NCBI RefSeq assembly: GCF_900156045.1
Contig: NZ_FTMX01000018.1
Span: forward strand, 1-36,345
Origin: Peribacillus simplex
GTDB lineage: Bacteria; Bacillota; Bacilli; Bacillales; DSM-1321
Length of the DNA stretch: 36,345 nt
Reading direction: 5' to 3'
The position numbers were made by a program, and so were the translations under genes. Shown one piece after another: positions 1 through 7,122 of this stretch. Each line of letters starts with the position of its first letter. Within the stretch, counting starts at the first letter, position 1. The notes beneath the pieces were generated by a model. It searched no databases. It was not told the origin of the DNA and saw only the letters and a program-made list of their open reading frames with translations.

Positions 1-421
1 CATACCCAGTCACTTTATTGGCCCCGCCATTCGCACCGCTTCCACCTGTATCCACTACAGTGATTTTGTCGATATTACTAAGCGGACTTGCCACTCGTTT
101 GGCATACTCCGGAAGCATTCTCAAGTTCGGCACGCTGGGCTTCCTTCAAAGCTTCGGCACGCTTGATTCGCGTTTCTTTCTCTGCTTCTGCGGTAGCTAT
201 ATCGGCGTCCCTCTTCACTTGTGCAATCCTTGGTTTACCGAGCGATTCAAGATATCCATTTTTGTCCCGAACATCTTTTATAGTGAACGATACGATGATG
301 AGTCCCATTTTAGCTAAATCCTGAGAGGCTACCCTTTGTACTTCCTGGGAAAACTTTTCGCGGTTTTTATAAATTTCCTCGACTGTCATCGACCCAAGGA
401 TGGAACGAAGATGCCCTTCCT
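1..421 (-). pseudogene. floT: Flotillin (FloT/YuaG-like) fragment, copy A, internally deleted and truncated
   Basis: Flotillins are membrane-microdomain scaffold proteins with an SPFH domain and a long coiled coil. Read on the minus strand from about 421, this piece carries the end of the SPFH domain (SILGSMTVEEIYKNREKF, then RDKNGYLESLGKPRIAQ). It runs into the start of the coiled coil (RIKRAEALKEAQRAELE) and then, near 110-120, jumps to the C-terminal region beginning MLPEYAKRVASPLSNIDK. By comparison with the Bacillus protein, roughly 190 codons are missing at the jump, and the two parts are in different frames, so translation stops at 78. There is no N-terminus: homology ends abruptly near 421. 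The window edge cuts the other end. Positions 1-119 match 33805-33923 with about four mismatches. Identity of the family is certain; the gene is clearly not functional as it stands. Confidence 0.9.
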
Positions 422-422
422 T

Positions 423-512
423 GTAACAGGGGATATATTACGGGATAAATTAAAGGATTTATATACGGTATATGGAGTATCCATTAAACCCAAGTGTTGC
501 TGGGAGAAATAA
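423..512 (+). other. Short open-frame remnant directly abutting flotillin copy A
   Basis: An open plus-strand frame of about 29 codons starts inside the flotillin boundary (VTGDILRDKLKDLYTVYG and onward) and ends at a TAA at 510-512. It has no start codon or ribosome binding site and I do not recognise it. It may be the last codons of a gene cut by the same rearrangement that truncated flotillin copy A, or chance. Between here and about 670 I see nothing else. Confidence 0.2.
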
Positions 513-670
513 TACCTAAAATTGTATCTTAAAAATATAAATTTTTTATGTATCAATACCGATTACTCCATCCTAGCTTTTATTTCGAAGAATGAAGAAG
601 AATGGAAAAAATAAGATACTGTCTATTCAAGAAAGGATACTTCTTAGTATCGTAACCTATTGATAGAACT

Positions 671-701
671 ATAAAAGCCAGTCTCTTAAAAAAGAACTGG
701 C
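671..701 (-). terminator. Weak rho-independent terminator-like hairpin, minus strand
   Basis: The arms GCCAGT and ACTGGC (677-682, 696-701) enclose a further TCTT/AAGA pairing with one bulged base, and on the minus strand the hairpin is followed by TTTTAT. It lies at the 3' end of the NlpC/P60 remnant and fits as its original terminator. Confidence 0.4.
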
Positions 702-930
702 AAATTTCTCTATTACAATTCTTTTTGCTCCTAAATATCTTTTTTCCAATAACTATTATCCATAGAGGAAATGCTTACACCATTTGATGAGGATCTGTGT
801 ATGAATTGATTACCACAGATATAAATACCAGCATGTGGGGCACCAGGTTTTAGGTTTCATAAAAGACCAAATCTCCAACTTGTGGTTTGGACTCCTTTGT
901 CCCCTTAAACAGCCATTGCCCCGTGAGCTA
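702..930 (-). pseudogene. NlpC/P60 peptidoglycan endopeptidase, C-terminal fragment with frameshift
   Basis: The minus strand encodes the typical end of a NlpC/P60 cell-wall hydrolase in two frames. The first is GTKESKPQVGDLVFYE, which corresponds to the usual PGDLVFF segment. After a frameshift near 855 the second reads APHAGIYICGNQFIHRSSS and then SSMDNSYWKKRYLGAKRI. The conserved His of the HAGIY segment is present. The N-terminal half, including the catalytic Cys region, is absent or unreadable. This enzyme family cleaves the D-gamma-glutamyl-diaminopimelate bond in the wall; this copy is broken. It forms part of a run of decayed genes with flotillin copy A. Confidence 0.8.
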
Positions 931-1206
931 TAGCTCTTTTTTACGAGTTTCTTCTATATATAAAGGTTTTTTAAAATCAGAGCGTTCGTTTAATATTAAT
1001 TATGGAAAAAGGCAAAAATATTAGCTGAGAAATTTTAAATGATTAAAATGTTAGCAAAATACCTTCCGAAAAAGTATACGGATATAAACAATTATTCTGT
1101 TTTTTGTGTAGAGCCCCTATTTTATTACCATATTGTACAAACAATTTTCAAGCCATTTATTAGCTATAAAGCTGCATATGGTTTGCTATGGGGTCCATAA
1201 TGGTTT
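931..1206. other. Non-coding stretch, nothing recognised
   Basis: AT-rich sequence without a convincing open frame, strong hairpin or repeat. It may hold eroded upstream parts of the NlpC/P60 gene. Confidence 0.4.
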
Positions 1207-1263
1207 TTATTGATTGAGTTTAATGTATAGGAGAAATTTTGGGGTAATAGGGAAGAGGTCCAT
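1207..1263 (-). CDS. 18-codon stub with a perfect Shine-Dalgarno, probably the 5' end of a lost operon gene
   Basis: Downstream of the kinase gene (24 nt after its end) the minus strand has AGGAGG, five bases, then ATG and an 18-codon frame beginning MDLFPITPKFLL that ends at TAA (1207-1209). The ribosome binding site is as good as any in the window, so a third gene of the kinase operon probably began here and has since lost its body. The residues are too few to name a family. It could instead be a real short peptide, or chance. Confidence 0.35.
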   Translation of the reverse strand: MDLFPITPKFLLYIKLNQ

Positions 1264-1286
1264 TTTAACCTCCTCTCTATCGAGCT

Positions 1287-2573
1287 TTATTCTGAGAGAC
1301 TTTTCAAATGATTAATAGCATGAGAAAGAAATTCAGTTTTACCAAAGCTGCCTGATTTTAAGACAATTAACATATGGCGATCTAACGCCAATCCAGAAGG
1401 TAATCCAGTTTCAATTTCTTCCAATACATAATTTCCTTTTATGCCCAATTTACGAGTAACTGTTCCTGATGTATCGCCGCCTGCTACTACTAATCTCTTT
1501 AAACCAGTTTCATCTACTATCCGCTCTGTAACATCAGATAGTGCTGCTGAGACCATTTTACTTATTAATAGAGGATCAATTTTCTTTTCCTGACCTATCA
1601 CCTTAGTTTGTAAAACAATTTCCGGTCTATTATCAGCCATGATCAAAACATCTTTTCCTTGTTTTAGTAGATTTTGAGCTTCGATGACCAGCCTTCTAAT
1701 TTCTTCATCGCACTCAACCGATGAAAAGACTTTTCTGGAGTCAAGGACCATGCATGGAACTCCGGTAGAAATAAGATGTGCTGTCTGTACTCTTGTTTGT
1801 GGAGTTAAGCTACCGGAAATCACAAGTACTCCGTGTTTGTCATTGATGTCTAAGTTCTTTACTGGACTTTCTACTGGATTTCGATATAAAAACTTTGGTA
1901 ACTCTTCTGCAATAGCCGAACTCCCGCATAACACTTTATATTCATGAATTGCCTCAGCCACTATGGTTAAATCTGATTGTGTTTCACTATCGATAATACA
2001 ATAATTGAAATCCTTCCGTACTACCTCAATTGCTTCTCGTAAAGCTGTTGCGCCTTGTCTTACTATATTCAAGTCTATAGATGTTACTTTCCTGGATGTT
2101 TGTTTTTGTAAAATCGAAACAGTGTTTGATTCACGCATAGGATGTACAGGATCATTTGCAAACTCTGACTTTTCTAGAAGGTTACCATGCACAGTATGGA
2201 CTCCACCGACTGTTTGTCTACCATTTTTAGGAAAAGCCAAACTGATAACAGCAAATTCTTCACCAAGTGCATCTAGCATTGCGTCGAATTCTTTTCCAAT
2301 ATTCCCACGAAAAACCGAACATGTTTTGTTAAAGTATAAAGAACAGCCTATTTCTTGCAGTTTTTTAGTAGCTTTGTATACTTTTTGATAACTTAAATCA
2401 AGTGGATCTAGTCGACTATCTGTATCAATAATAATGACATCAGAATCTACTTTAACATTCATCTCTTCATCAAACGTCTGAACTTTCGCTGTATATTTCC
2501 CCTTACTAAACATAAGTCCTATGTCATTTGCACCTGTTGTATCATCAGCTACAACTCCTATAAATTCTCTCAT
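1287..2573 (-). CDS. Four-carbon acid sugar kinase family protein (DUF1537, OtnK-type)
   Basis: A protein of 428 residues with the two hallmarks of the DUF1537 kinases: the N-terminal DDTTGANDIG stretch (residues 10-19) in the acid-sugar binding domain, and a C-terminal glycine-rich GGDTSGT near residue 365 in the nucleotide-binding domain. Length is normal for the family. Characterised members phosphorylate 3-oxo-tetronate, D-threonate, L-threonate or erythronate at O4 using ATP in the cytoplasm. The upstream gene of the same strand is a class II aldolase-like protein, the arrangement of OtnK with OtnC, in which the kinase product is decarboxylated to dihydroxyacetone phosphate. No PdxA-type dehydrogenase is adjacent, which argues against the D-threonate pathway. 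Start chosen at the ATG behind GAGGAAT. The exact substrate cannot be told from sequence alone. Confidence 0.85.
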   Translation of the reverse strand: MREFIGVVADDTTGANDIGLMFSKGKYTAKVQTFDEEMNVKVDSDVIIIDTDSRLDPLDLSYQKVYKATKKLQEIGCSLYFNKTCSVFRGNIGKEFDAMLDALGEEFAVISLAFPKNGRQTVGGVHTVHGNLLEKSEFANDPVHPMRESNTVSILQKQTSRKVTSIDLNIVRQGATALREAIEVVRKDFNYCIIDSETQSDLTIVAEAIHEYKVLCGSSAIAEELPKFLYRNPVESPVKNLDINDKHGVLVISGSLTPQTRVQTAHLISTGVPCMVLDSRKVFSSVECDEEIRRLVIEAQNLLKQGKDVLIMADNRPEIVLQTKVIGQEKKIDPLLISKMVSAALSDVTERIVDETGLKRLVVAGGDTSGTVTRKLGIKGNYVLEEIETGLPSGLALDRHMLIVLKSGSFGKTEFLSHAINHLKSLSE

Positions 2574-2796
2574 TTCTATTCCTCTTTTCTACCTTCTATC
2601 GTCCTTCTGTGACAATGTGGATATTATCTACTTACTGCTTATTCAGATCTTGCTACTTTATCAACCCTTCATCTAAACATTCGTTTCTAAAACAAACTAA
2701 TGAAAGCATAACAGTGGTTTCATAACATTCAAGTTGTATGTATAATTCCTATTCGATATCCATTCCATAATCTGCTGTTCGTATAATAGAAGGCTT

Positions 2797-3441
2797 TCAA
2801 TTATTTTTTTTTCTTGTCTTGTAAAAAGAATCTTCTAGAAAACTTTGGACAGTTCTTTCGGGAATCATTTTAAGCTGGACACCGGATTCTTTAGCTTTTA
2901 ATATCATTCGACAAGCCATTTCTAATGTTTCTAATCTCATTTGGGCTTCTGATACCGAATCGTCGAATACAACAACTCCGTGATTACGCATAATAATAAT
3001 ATTCGCATTTGGTGCTTGTTCTGTTATTGCTTCAGCTAATTCCTGTGAGCCAGGATGATAATAATCTACATAGGCGATATCTTCTAGATAATACATTGTT
3101 TCTACAAATAACTCAGAGAGGATCGGCTCATTACTACATGAAAACAAAGTTGTGTAAAATGGAGAAGAATGCAGAATTGCTTTTGCATCTTTACGCTGCC
3201 GGTAAATACCTAAATGCATCGGAGTTTCTTTAGAAGCTTTTCGTATTCCCTCGATCTGTCCCGTATCAATCTGGCAATCGACAAAATCGTCCTGACTAAG
3301 ATTAGCCATATATGTACCAGAAGCAGTAATAATCATTCGATTGGAATCGATACGGGCACTTATATTACCCGATGTTCCCCATGCTAGTTGATTTGAAATG
3401 AGGTAATGCCCTGCATTAATAAGTTGCTGCTTTTCACCCAC
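2797..3441 (-). CDS. Class II aldolase/adducin family protein (OtnC/FucA/AraD-like)
   Basis: A protein of 214 residues, the usual size of L-fuculose-phosphate aldolase and 3-oxo-tetronate-4-phosphate decarboxylase. Visible motifs are SGN (24-26) and SG (41-42) in the phosphate-binding loop, Glu72, His91, and His154 in RNHGVVV. The zinc motif, normally His-X-His, reads HSSP (91-94), so the second His is a Ser. Paired with the kinase it probably processes the phosphorylated acid sugar. The start is GTG behind AAGGGGG; an overlapping ATG is out of frame. About 220 nt separate it from the kinase, unusually long for one operon, and that gap holds no recognisable gene. The altered metal site leaves open a different reaction. 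Confidence 0.75.
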   Translation of the reverse strand: MGEKQQLINAGHYLISNQLAWGTSGNISARIDSNRMIITASGTYMANLSQDDFVDCQIDTGQIEGIRKASKETPMHLGIYRQRKDAKAILHSSPFYTTLFSCSNEPILSELFVETMYYLEDIAYVDYYHPGSQELAEAITEQAPNANIIIMRNHGVVVFDDSVSEAQMRLETLEMACRMILKAKESGVQLKMIPERTVQSFLEDSFYKTRKKNN

Positions 3442-4160
3442 ATAAGAACCCCCTTATAGTTTAATGCCATCCAAATACCTGAATTCACTTAGTTTTTAAA
3501 GGTTGATAATCTTATTTCTGTTTCAACAAGTTTCCTAATTCATGAAGCTTACCGGTGCGAATCATTCAAATGTTGTTCCTACCTGGTCTCTAATAAAATT
3601 TGCCAACGAATGAACCAATTAGTACACCAAGTTGGTAGTTAGCAATATTAATCCACTCTCCTTCTAATTGAGGAGAAACTAACACTTCCGAGAGTAATTG
3701 AACTAACCTGGAAGATCTTGATCTCTATATATAATTTATAATAATTCATGAAATTAATAAAATATTATTTTTCCATAAAACATCATCAAATTTTTCTATA
3801 ATTAACAAAATAGTAATTATACTTAAAAAAGGTATCCTTATTAAAAAATCAGTAGATTCCGTCTTGTTATTTCCTGGAAGAATAATTGTTGAACTCACTG
3901 TAAATCCAGGACAAAATGCAGATTCTATTCAATCATTTTATTAATGAGATTCTTAATGAATTTGTATCTGGATAGATTGTATAGTGCAAAGAGTTATAGA
4001 AATTTTTAATGAGAAATCATTTCATTTTACTATTTTAATAATGTCTCTTATGCGTTATATACTATTGTTAGTATATTACAATTCAATCATATGAATGAAA
4101 ACTGAAGGTTTAATGATTGGTGTAGAGTACAATAAAAAAATCAGAGGTGGAGTGTGAAAC
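3442..4160. other. 720-nt divergent intergenic region with an eroded coding remnant
   Basis: It separates the minus-strand aldolase/kinase genes from the plus-strand HPr-like/RraA genes and must hold both promoters. On the minus strand, about 3590-3720 is open for some 40 codons (including SPQLEGEWINIANYQLGV) without a start or ribosome binding site; I cannot name its family and take it as decayed. A clean dyad lies at 4057-4076. No terminator or RNA element is evident. Confidence 0.4.
4057..4076. promoter_or_regulatory. Perfect dyad upstream of the HPr-like gene, candidate operator
   Basis: ATATACTA and TAGTATAT are perfect inverted arms of 8 nt around TTGT, ending 84 nt before the HPr-like start. 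The dyad includes a TATACT box that could serve as a -10 element, so a protein bound here would compete with RNA polymerase. The shape suits a GntR- or LacI-type dimer, but no such regulator gene is in the window. Confidence 0.4.
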
Positions 4161-4409
4161 ATGGGACTAAACAAATCCTTAGCTAAAGTAGTGGTAGAAA
4201 TTAATGAAACAGCAAACAAATTTCAAGCAAGCATTGTCATTAAAACTGACGATAAAACTATAGATGCTAAGAGTATCCTTGGTTTAACCTATACTGTAAT
4301 TAGCTCTAATACATTTCAACTTGAAATTCATGGAAAAGATGAGGAAGAAGCAAAAAAAGCCATGTCTCATGTCTTTTGGAAGAACAATCTTCCTGTTGAG
4401 GTTGTATAA
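4161..4409 (+). CDS. HPr-like protein lacking the phosphocarrier histidine (Crh-like)
   Basis: A protein of 82 residues that aligns with HPr/Crh over most of its length: TANKFQASIVIKT corresponds to the HPr helix 1/strand 2 region, DAKSILGL (35-42) to the regulatory NLKSIMGV segment, and IHGKDEEEAKKAM to the last helix. The Ser equivalent to HPr Ser46 is present (Ser38). The active-site loop GIHARP is replaced by GLNKSL, so the His15 phospho-acceptor and Arg17 are gone, and the first beta strand is missing. In Bacillus, Crh also lacks His15 and acts only through HPr kinase and CcpA. The gene precedes an RraA-like gene by 44 nt, with GGTGGAG before the ATG. It may be a regulatory relative of Crh, or a repurposed fold; PTS transport activity is very unlikely. 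Confidence 0.7.
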   Translation: MGLNKSLAKVVVEINETANKFQASIVIKTDDKTIDAKSILGLTYTVISSNTFQLEIHGKDEEEAKKAMSHVFWKNNLPVEVV

Positions 4410-4453
4410 ATTTCTTCACCCCCTAAAAAATTTAAATATAGGAGGAAACACGA

Positions 4454-5083
4454 ATGGATACTATCATTAACCAATTTAAGGATATTCCAACTACTTGTAT
4501 TTCTGATGCTATGGAAGGGCTTAACAATTTTCATCCTGCTATCAAACCTTTGAAAGAGAAATATAAGTTTGCAGGAAGGGCATTACCTGTAAAAATCCCC
4601 GTAGGTGATAATCTCTCAGTATTAAAAGCAATTAGAGAAGCAAAGCCGGGAGATGTTATAGTGGTAGATTCTAAAGGAAATGAATATCGTGGAATTGCCG
4701 GAGATTTTGTTGTGGGTATGGCACAAACACTTGGCGTTGGTGCATTGGTAGTTGATGGAACTATCCGAGATTGTGTAGGTATTAAAGATTTAGATTTCCC
4801 TGTTTTTTGTAGAGGCACAACCGTTGCGGCAAGTGGAAAAGCTGGTGTGGGAGAGATCAATGTACCAATTTCCTGCGGCGGTGCTGCTGTTAATCCAAGA
4901 GATATCATCGTAGGGGATGCTGATGGCGTCGTAGTTATACCACAGCAGTCAGAAAAAGAGATTTTACGTATCGCTATGGATAAATTAAAAAAGGATCAAG
5001 AACGGGAAGCAAATATTTCCGGCAACCCTGAAGCTATAAGAAAGTATTTGGATTCTTTTATATCTAATTCTTCTAACAAGTAA
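4454..5083 (+). CDS. RraA family protein / HMG aldolase-like
   Basis: A protein of 209 residues with the D-X20-R-D motif of 4-hydroxy-4-methyl-2-oxoglutarate/4-carboxy-4-hydroxy-2-oxoadipate aldolases: Asp84, then Arg105-Asp106 in VVDGTIRDC. Known enzymes of this type split 4-hydroxy-2-oxo acids into pyruvate and a second 2-oxo acid, or decarboxylate oxaloacetate, with a divalent metal. RraA proper lacks this activity and inhibits RNase E, which Bacillus does not have, so an enzyme is favoured. AGGAGG precedes the ATG. It forms a two-gene unit with the HPr-like gene, ends before a strong terminator, and faces a CitMHS transporter, so its substrate is probably an organic acid. The older label 'dimethylmenaquinone methyltransferase' is a misannotation of this family. 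Confidence 0.85.
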   Translation: MDTIINQFKDIPTTCISDAMEGLNNFHPAIKPLKEKYKFAGRALPVKIPVGDNLSVLKAIREAKPGDVIVVDSKGNEYRGIAGDFVVGMAQTLGVGALVVDGTIRDCVGIKDLDFPVFCRGTTVAASGKAGVGEINVPISCGGAAVNPRDIIVGDADGVVVIPQQSEKEILRIAMDKLKKDQEREANISGNPEAIRKYLDSFISNSSNK

Positions 5084-5160
5084 TAAACAAGGCCTCACTT
5101 CTCGTTTTTCGACATATTTGTTTTCCCCGCTATTATGACATGAAATGCTGGAAACATACG

Positions 5161-5195
5161 AAAAAGCCAAGGCTTAAGCAAGCACTTGGCTTTTT
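5161..5195. terminator. Bidirectional rho-independent terminator
   Basis: Perfect arms AAAAAGCCAAG and CTTGGCTTTTT around a 13-nt loop, with T-runs on both strands. It sits between the converging RraA-like and CitMHS genes and can serve both. Confidence 0.9.
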
Positions 5196-5344
5196 GTTTA
5201 TCTTACATCACTTAGATAAAATTTAAATTTCGTTTATAATTTTCCATAGCACTCTTTAAAATCATTACCTTGAAATTACACAGCTATAACAAATCATAAA
5301 ATGTATTTTTTACCCTAATGCTTAAATTCACATGAAAGACTAAA

Positions 5345-6661
5345 TTACCAAGCGATTGAAATAGCCCCTGTAATCAAGGCAAACACTATGAACATTAGTG
5401 ACAATATAGTAACCGGGACAAGAGCGTAACGTTGGAATTGTCCTAAATCTCTTCTTACAAGCTCTAGCAACACCCATAATGGAGCAGATGTTGGCCCCAT
5501 AGAATGGAGTGGTTGCCCAATTACTCCAGCCCTCGCTATTTCCATAGGACTAATCCCATATTCGGAAGCTGAATGGGCAAGAACAGGCAAAGCCCCAAAG
5601 AAGAACGCGTCATTTGACATCAGGAAACTTAATGGCAAACTGATTAATGCAACAATAATCGTGAAGAATGGTCCTAATGAATCAGGAACAATGGTGAGAA
5701 GGTCTGAAGCCATTGAATTCACCATTTTTGTTTCAGATAAGATACCTGTAAAAACCCCAGCACCTAAAACCAACATGACTACAGGTACAGCATGACTGGC
5801 ATTTTCTTTAATTACGCTTTTTTGTTCAGTAAGATTAGGATGGTTGACTGAAAGGGCTATTACAAAACCTACCATAAATAGTACAGGTAGTGGTGCTAAT
5901 CCTAGTATAAGTGCCACCATAAGAGTGAGTGTTAGTAGGAAGTTAAACCAAACTAACTTGGAAGTCACAGGTTGATCTTCAGCAATACTAGCTGCCATTT
6001 CTTGATTAGTTTTCATTTCTTGGATGGTTTTTTCTATTTTTATGATACCAATTCTTTTTCTCTCCATTCTTCCCATTACATACGCTGTAAGAATAATCCA
6101 GGCTGAACCGCATAGAATTGCAGGAATTATTGGTTTAAAATATTCTGTAGCATCAAGTCCTAAGACACTGATTGCCCTTGTGGCAGCTCCTCCCCATGGT
6201 GTCATGCCTGAAATGGTCCCTAGTGACATTACTGCTATCGTAGCCAATACTAAAGGATTGATACCTATTTTTTTATAAATCGGCAACAAGGCCGAACATA
6301 TAATCATGTAACTAGTGGTTCCATCTCCATCCAAAGCCACTAATAATGCTAAAACGGCTGTCCCTATCACAATTTTTACTGGATCACCTTTGGCTATTTG
6401 TAATATTTTTCTGGAAACTGGGTCAAATAAACCTGCATTCATCATAATGCCAAAATATAAAACAGCGAACAATAGAAGTACAGCAGTAGGTGCTACAAGC
6501 TTGATCCCTTCTAACATCATAGGACCTAACTCCATACCATATCCTCCTAATATGGCAAATATAATTGGAGATACAATAATAGCTACAAAAGCAGACATAC
6601 GATTGGTCATAACTAAAAACATGAAAAGTATAATAGTAGCAAATCCTAATATAGATAACAT
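5345..6661 (-). CDS. CitMHS family metal-citrate/organic acid:H+ symporter
   Basis: A protein of 438 residues with about 12 hydrophobic segments and features of the CitMHS family (Bacillus CitM, CitH): DGDGTTSY near 110, GISPMEIARAGVIGQPLHS and GPTSAPLW near the C-terminus. These carriers import citrate complexed with divalent metal, or related acids. It stands alone, convergent with the RraA-like gene and separated from it by a terminator. The start is the ATG behind GAGGT. A cre-like sequence lies about 170 nt upstream, consistent with CcpA repression as known for B. subtilis citM. No two-component system of the CitST type is present in the window, so the inducer route is unknown. Confidence 0.88.
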   Translation of the reverse strand: MLSILGFATIILFMFLVMTNRMSAFVAIIVSPIIFAILGGYGMELGPMMLEGIKLVAPTAVLLLFAVLYFGIMMNAGLFDPVSRKILQIAKGDPVKIVIGTAVLALLVALDGDGTTSYMIICSALLPIYKKIGINPLVLATIAVMSLGTISGMTPWGGAATRAISVLGLDATEYFKPIIPAILCGSAWIILTAYVMGRMERKRIGIIKIEKTIQEMKTNQEMAASIAEDQPVTSKLVWFNFLLTLTLMVALILGLAPLPVLFMVGFVIALSVNHPNLTEQKSVIKENASHAVPVVMLVLGAGVFTGILSETKMVNSMASDLLTIVPDSLGPFFTIIVALISLPLSFLMSNDAFFFGALPVLAHSASEYGISPMEIARAGVIGQPLHSMGPTSAPLWVLLELVRRDLGQFQRYALVPVTILSLMFIVFALITGAISIAW

Positions 6662-6826
6662 TATTTACCTCACTTTTAATGTATTTGTTTTAATATCACC
6701 ATTGAATTTCTAGTCTTTACAAAGAACAAAGAGCTAATATACGAAGTGTATTGATAAATTGTATGTCTATTTACGTAATCGATCTTCTACTTGCTCATTT
6801 GGATAATAAATTATCATGCGCATTTA

Positions 6827-6840
6827 TGTAAGCGCATTCA
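6827..6840 (+). promoter_or_regulatory. Candidate cre (CcpA) site upstream of the CitMHS gene
   Basis: TGTAAGCGCATTCA matches the cre consensus TGWAANCGNTNWCA at 13 of 14 positions. It lies 166 nt before the transporter start, in the 460-nt region between the transporter and the SDR gene; apart from this and a hairpin at 7044-7065 I see nothing else in that region. Confidence 0.55.
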
Positions 6841-7043
6841 TTAAGTGCTTTCTTTAATATCCTATTATAATTTTCTATAACACGAGGTGATAAAACTTTT
6901 ATTTCATGACTAAATATGAATTTGTTGATAGTGGACGTTTATACCTTAACTAACACTTGTTGTTAAGCAATTTTGATTTTTAACTTAGAGGCATTTTACA
7001 AAACCAGCTCACATTTATATACCTCTATATTTATTGTTGAACA

Positions 7044-7065
7044 CACCTCCTTAAAAAAGGAGGTG
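7044..7065. repeat. Perfect hairpin downstream of the SDR gene, possible terminator
   Basis: Arms CACCTCCTT and AAGGAGGTG with a 4-nt A loop (T on the minus strand). It lies 58 nt after the end of the SDR operon. There is no clear T-run after it on the minus strand, so termination is only possible. On the plus strand the right arm is a perfect Shine-Dalgarno but no convincing gene follows. Confidence 0.45.
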
Positions 7066-7122
7066 GTGATATTGAGATACTTCAAGAAAGAACTGCTCTT
7101 CACAAAGGCTTCTCTTTTTCTT

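Noticed and set aside
3590..3720. Minus-strand open stretch as a functional small gene
   Set aside because: About 40 codons with no start, no ribosome site and a frame break on the upstream side.
4161..4409. Functional PTS phosphocarrier HPr
   Set aside because: The His15 loop is replaced and the first strand is missing; no PTS genes are nearby.
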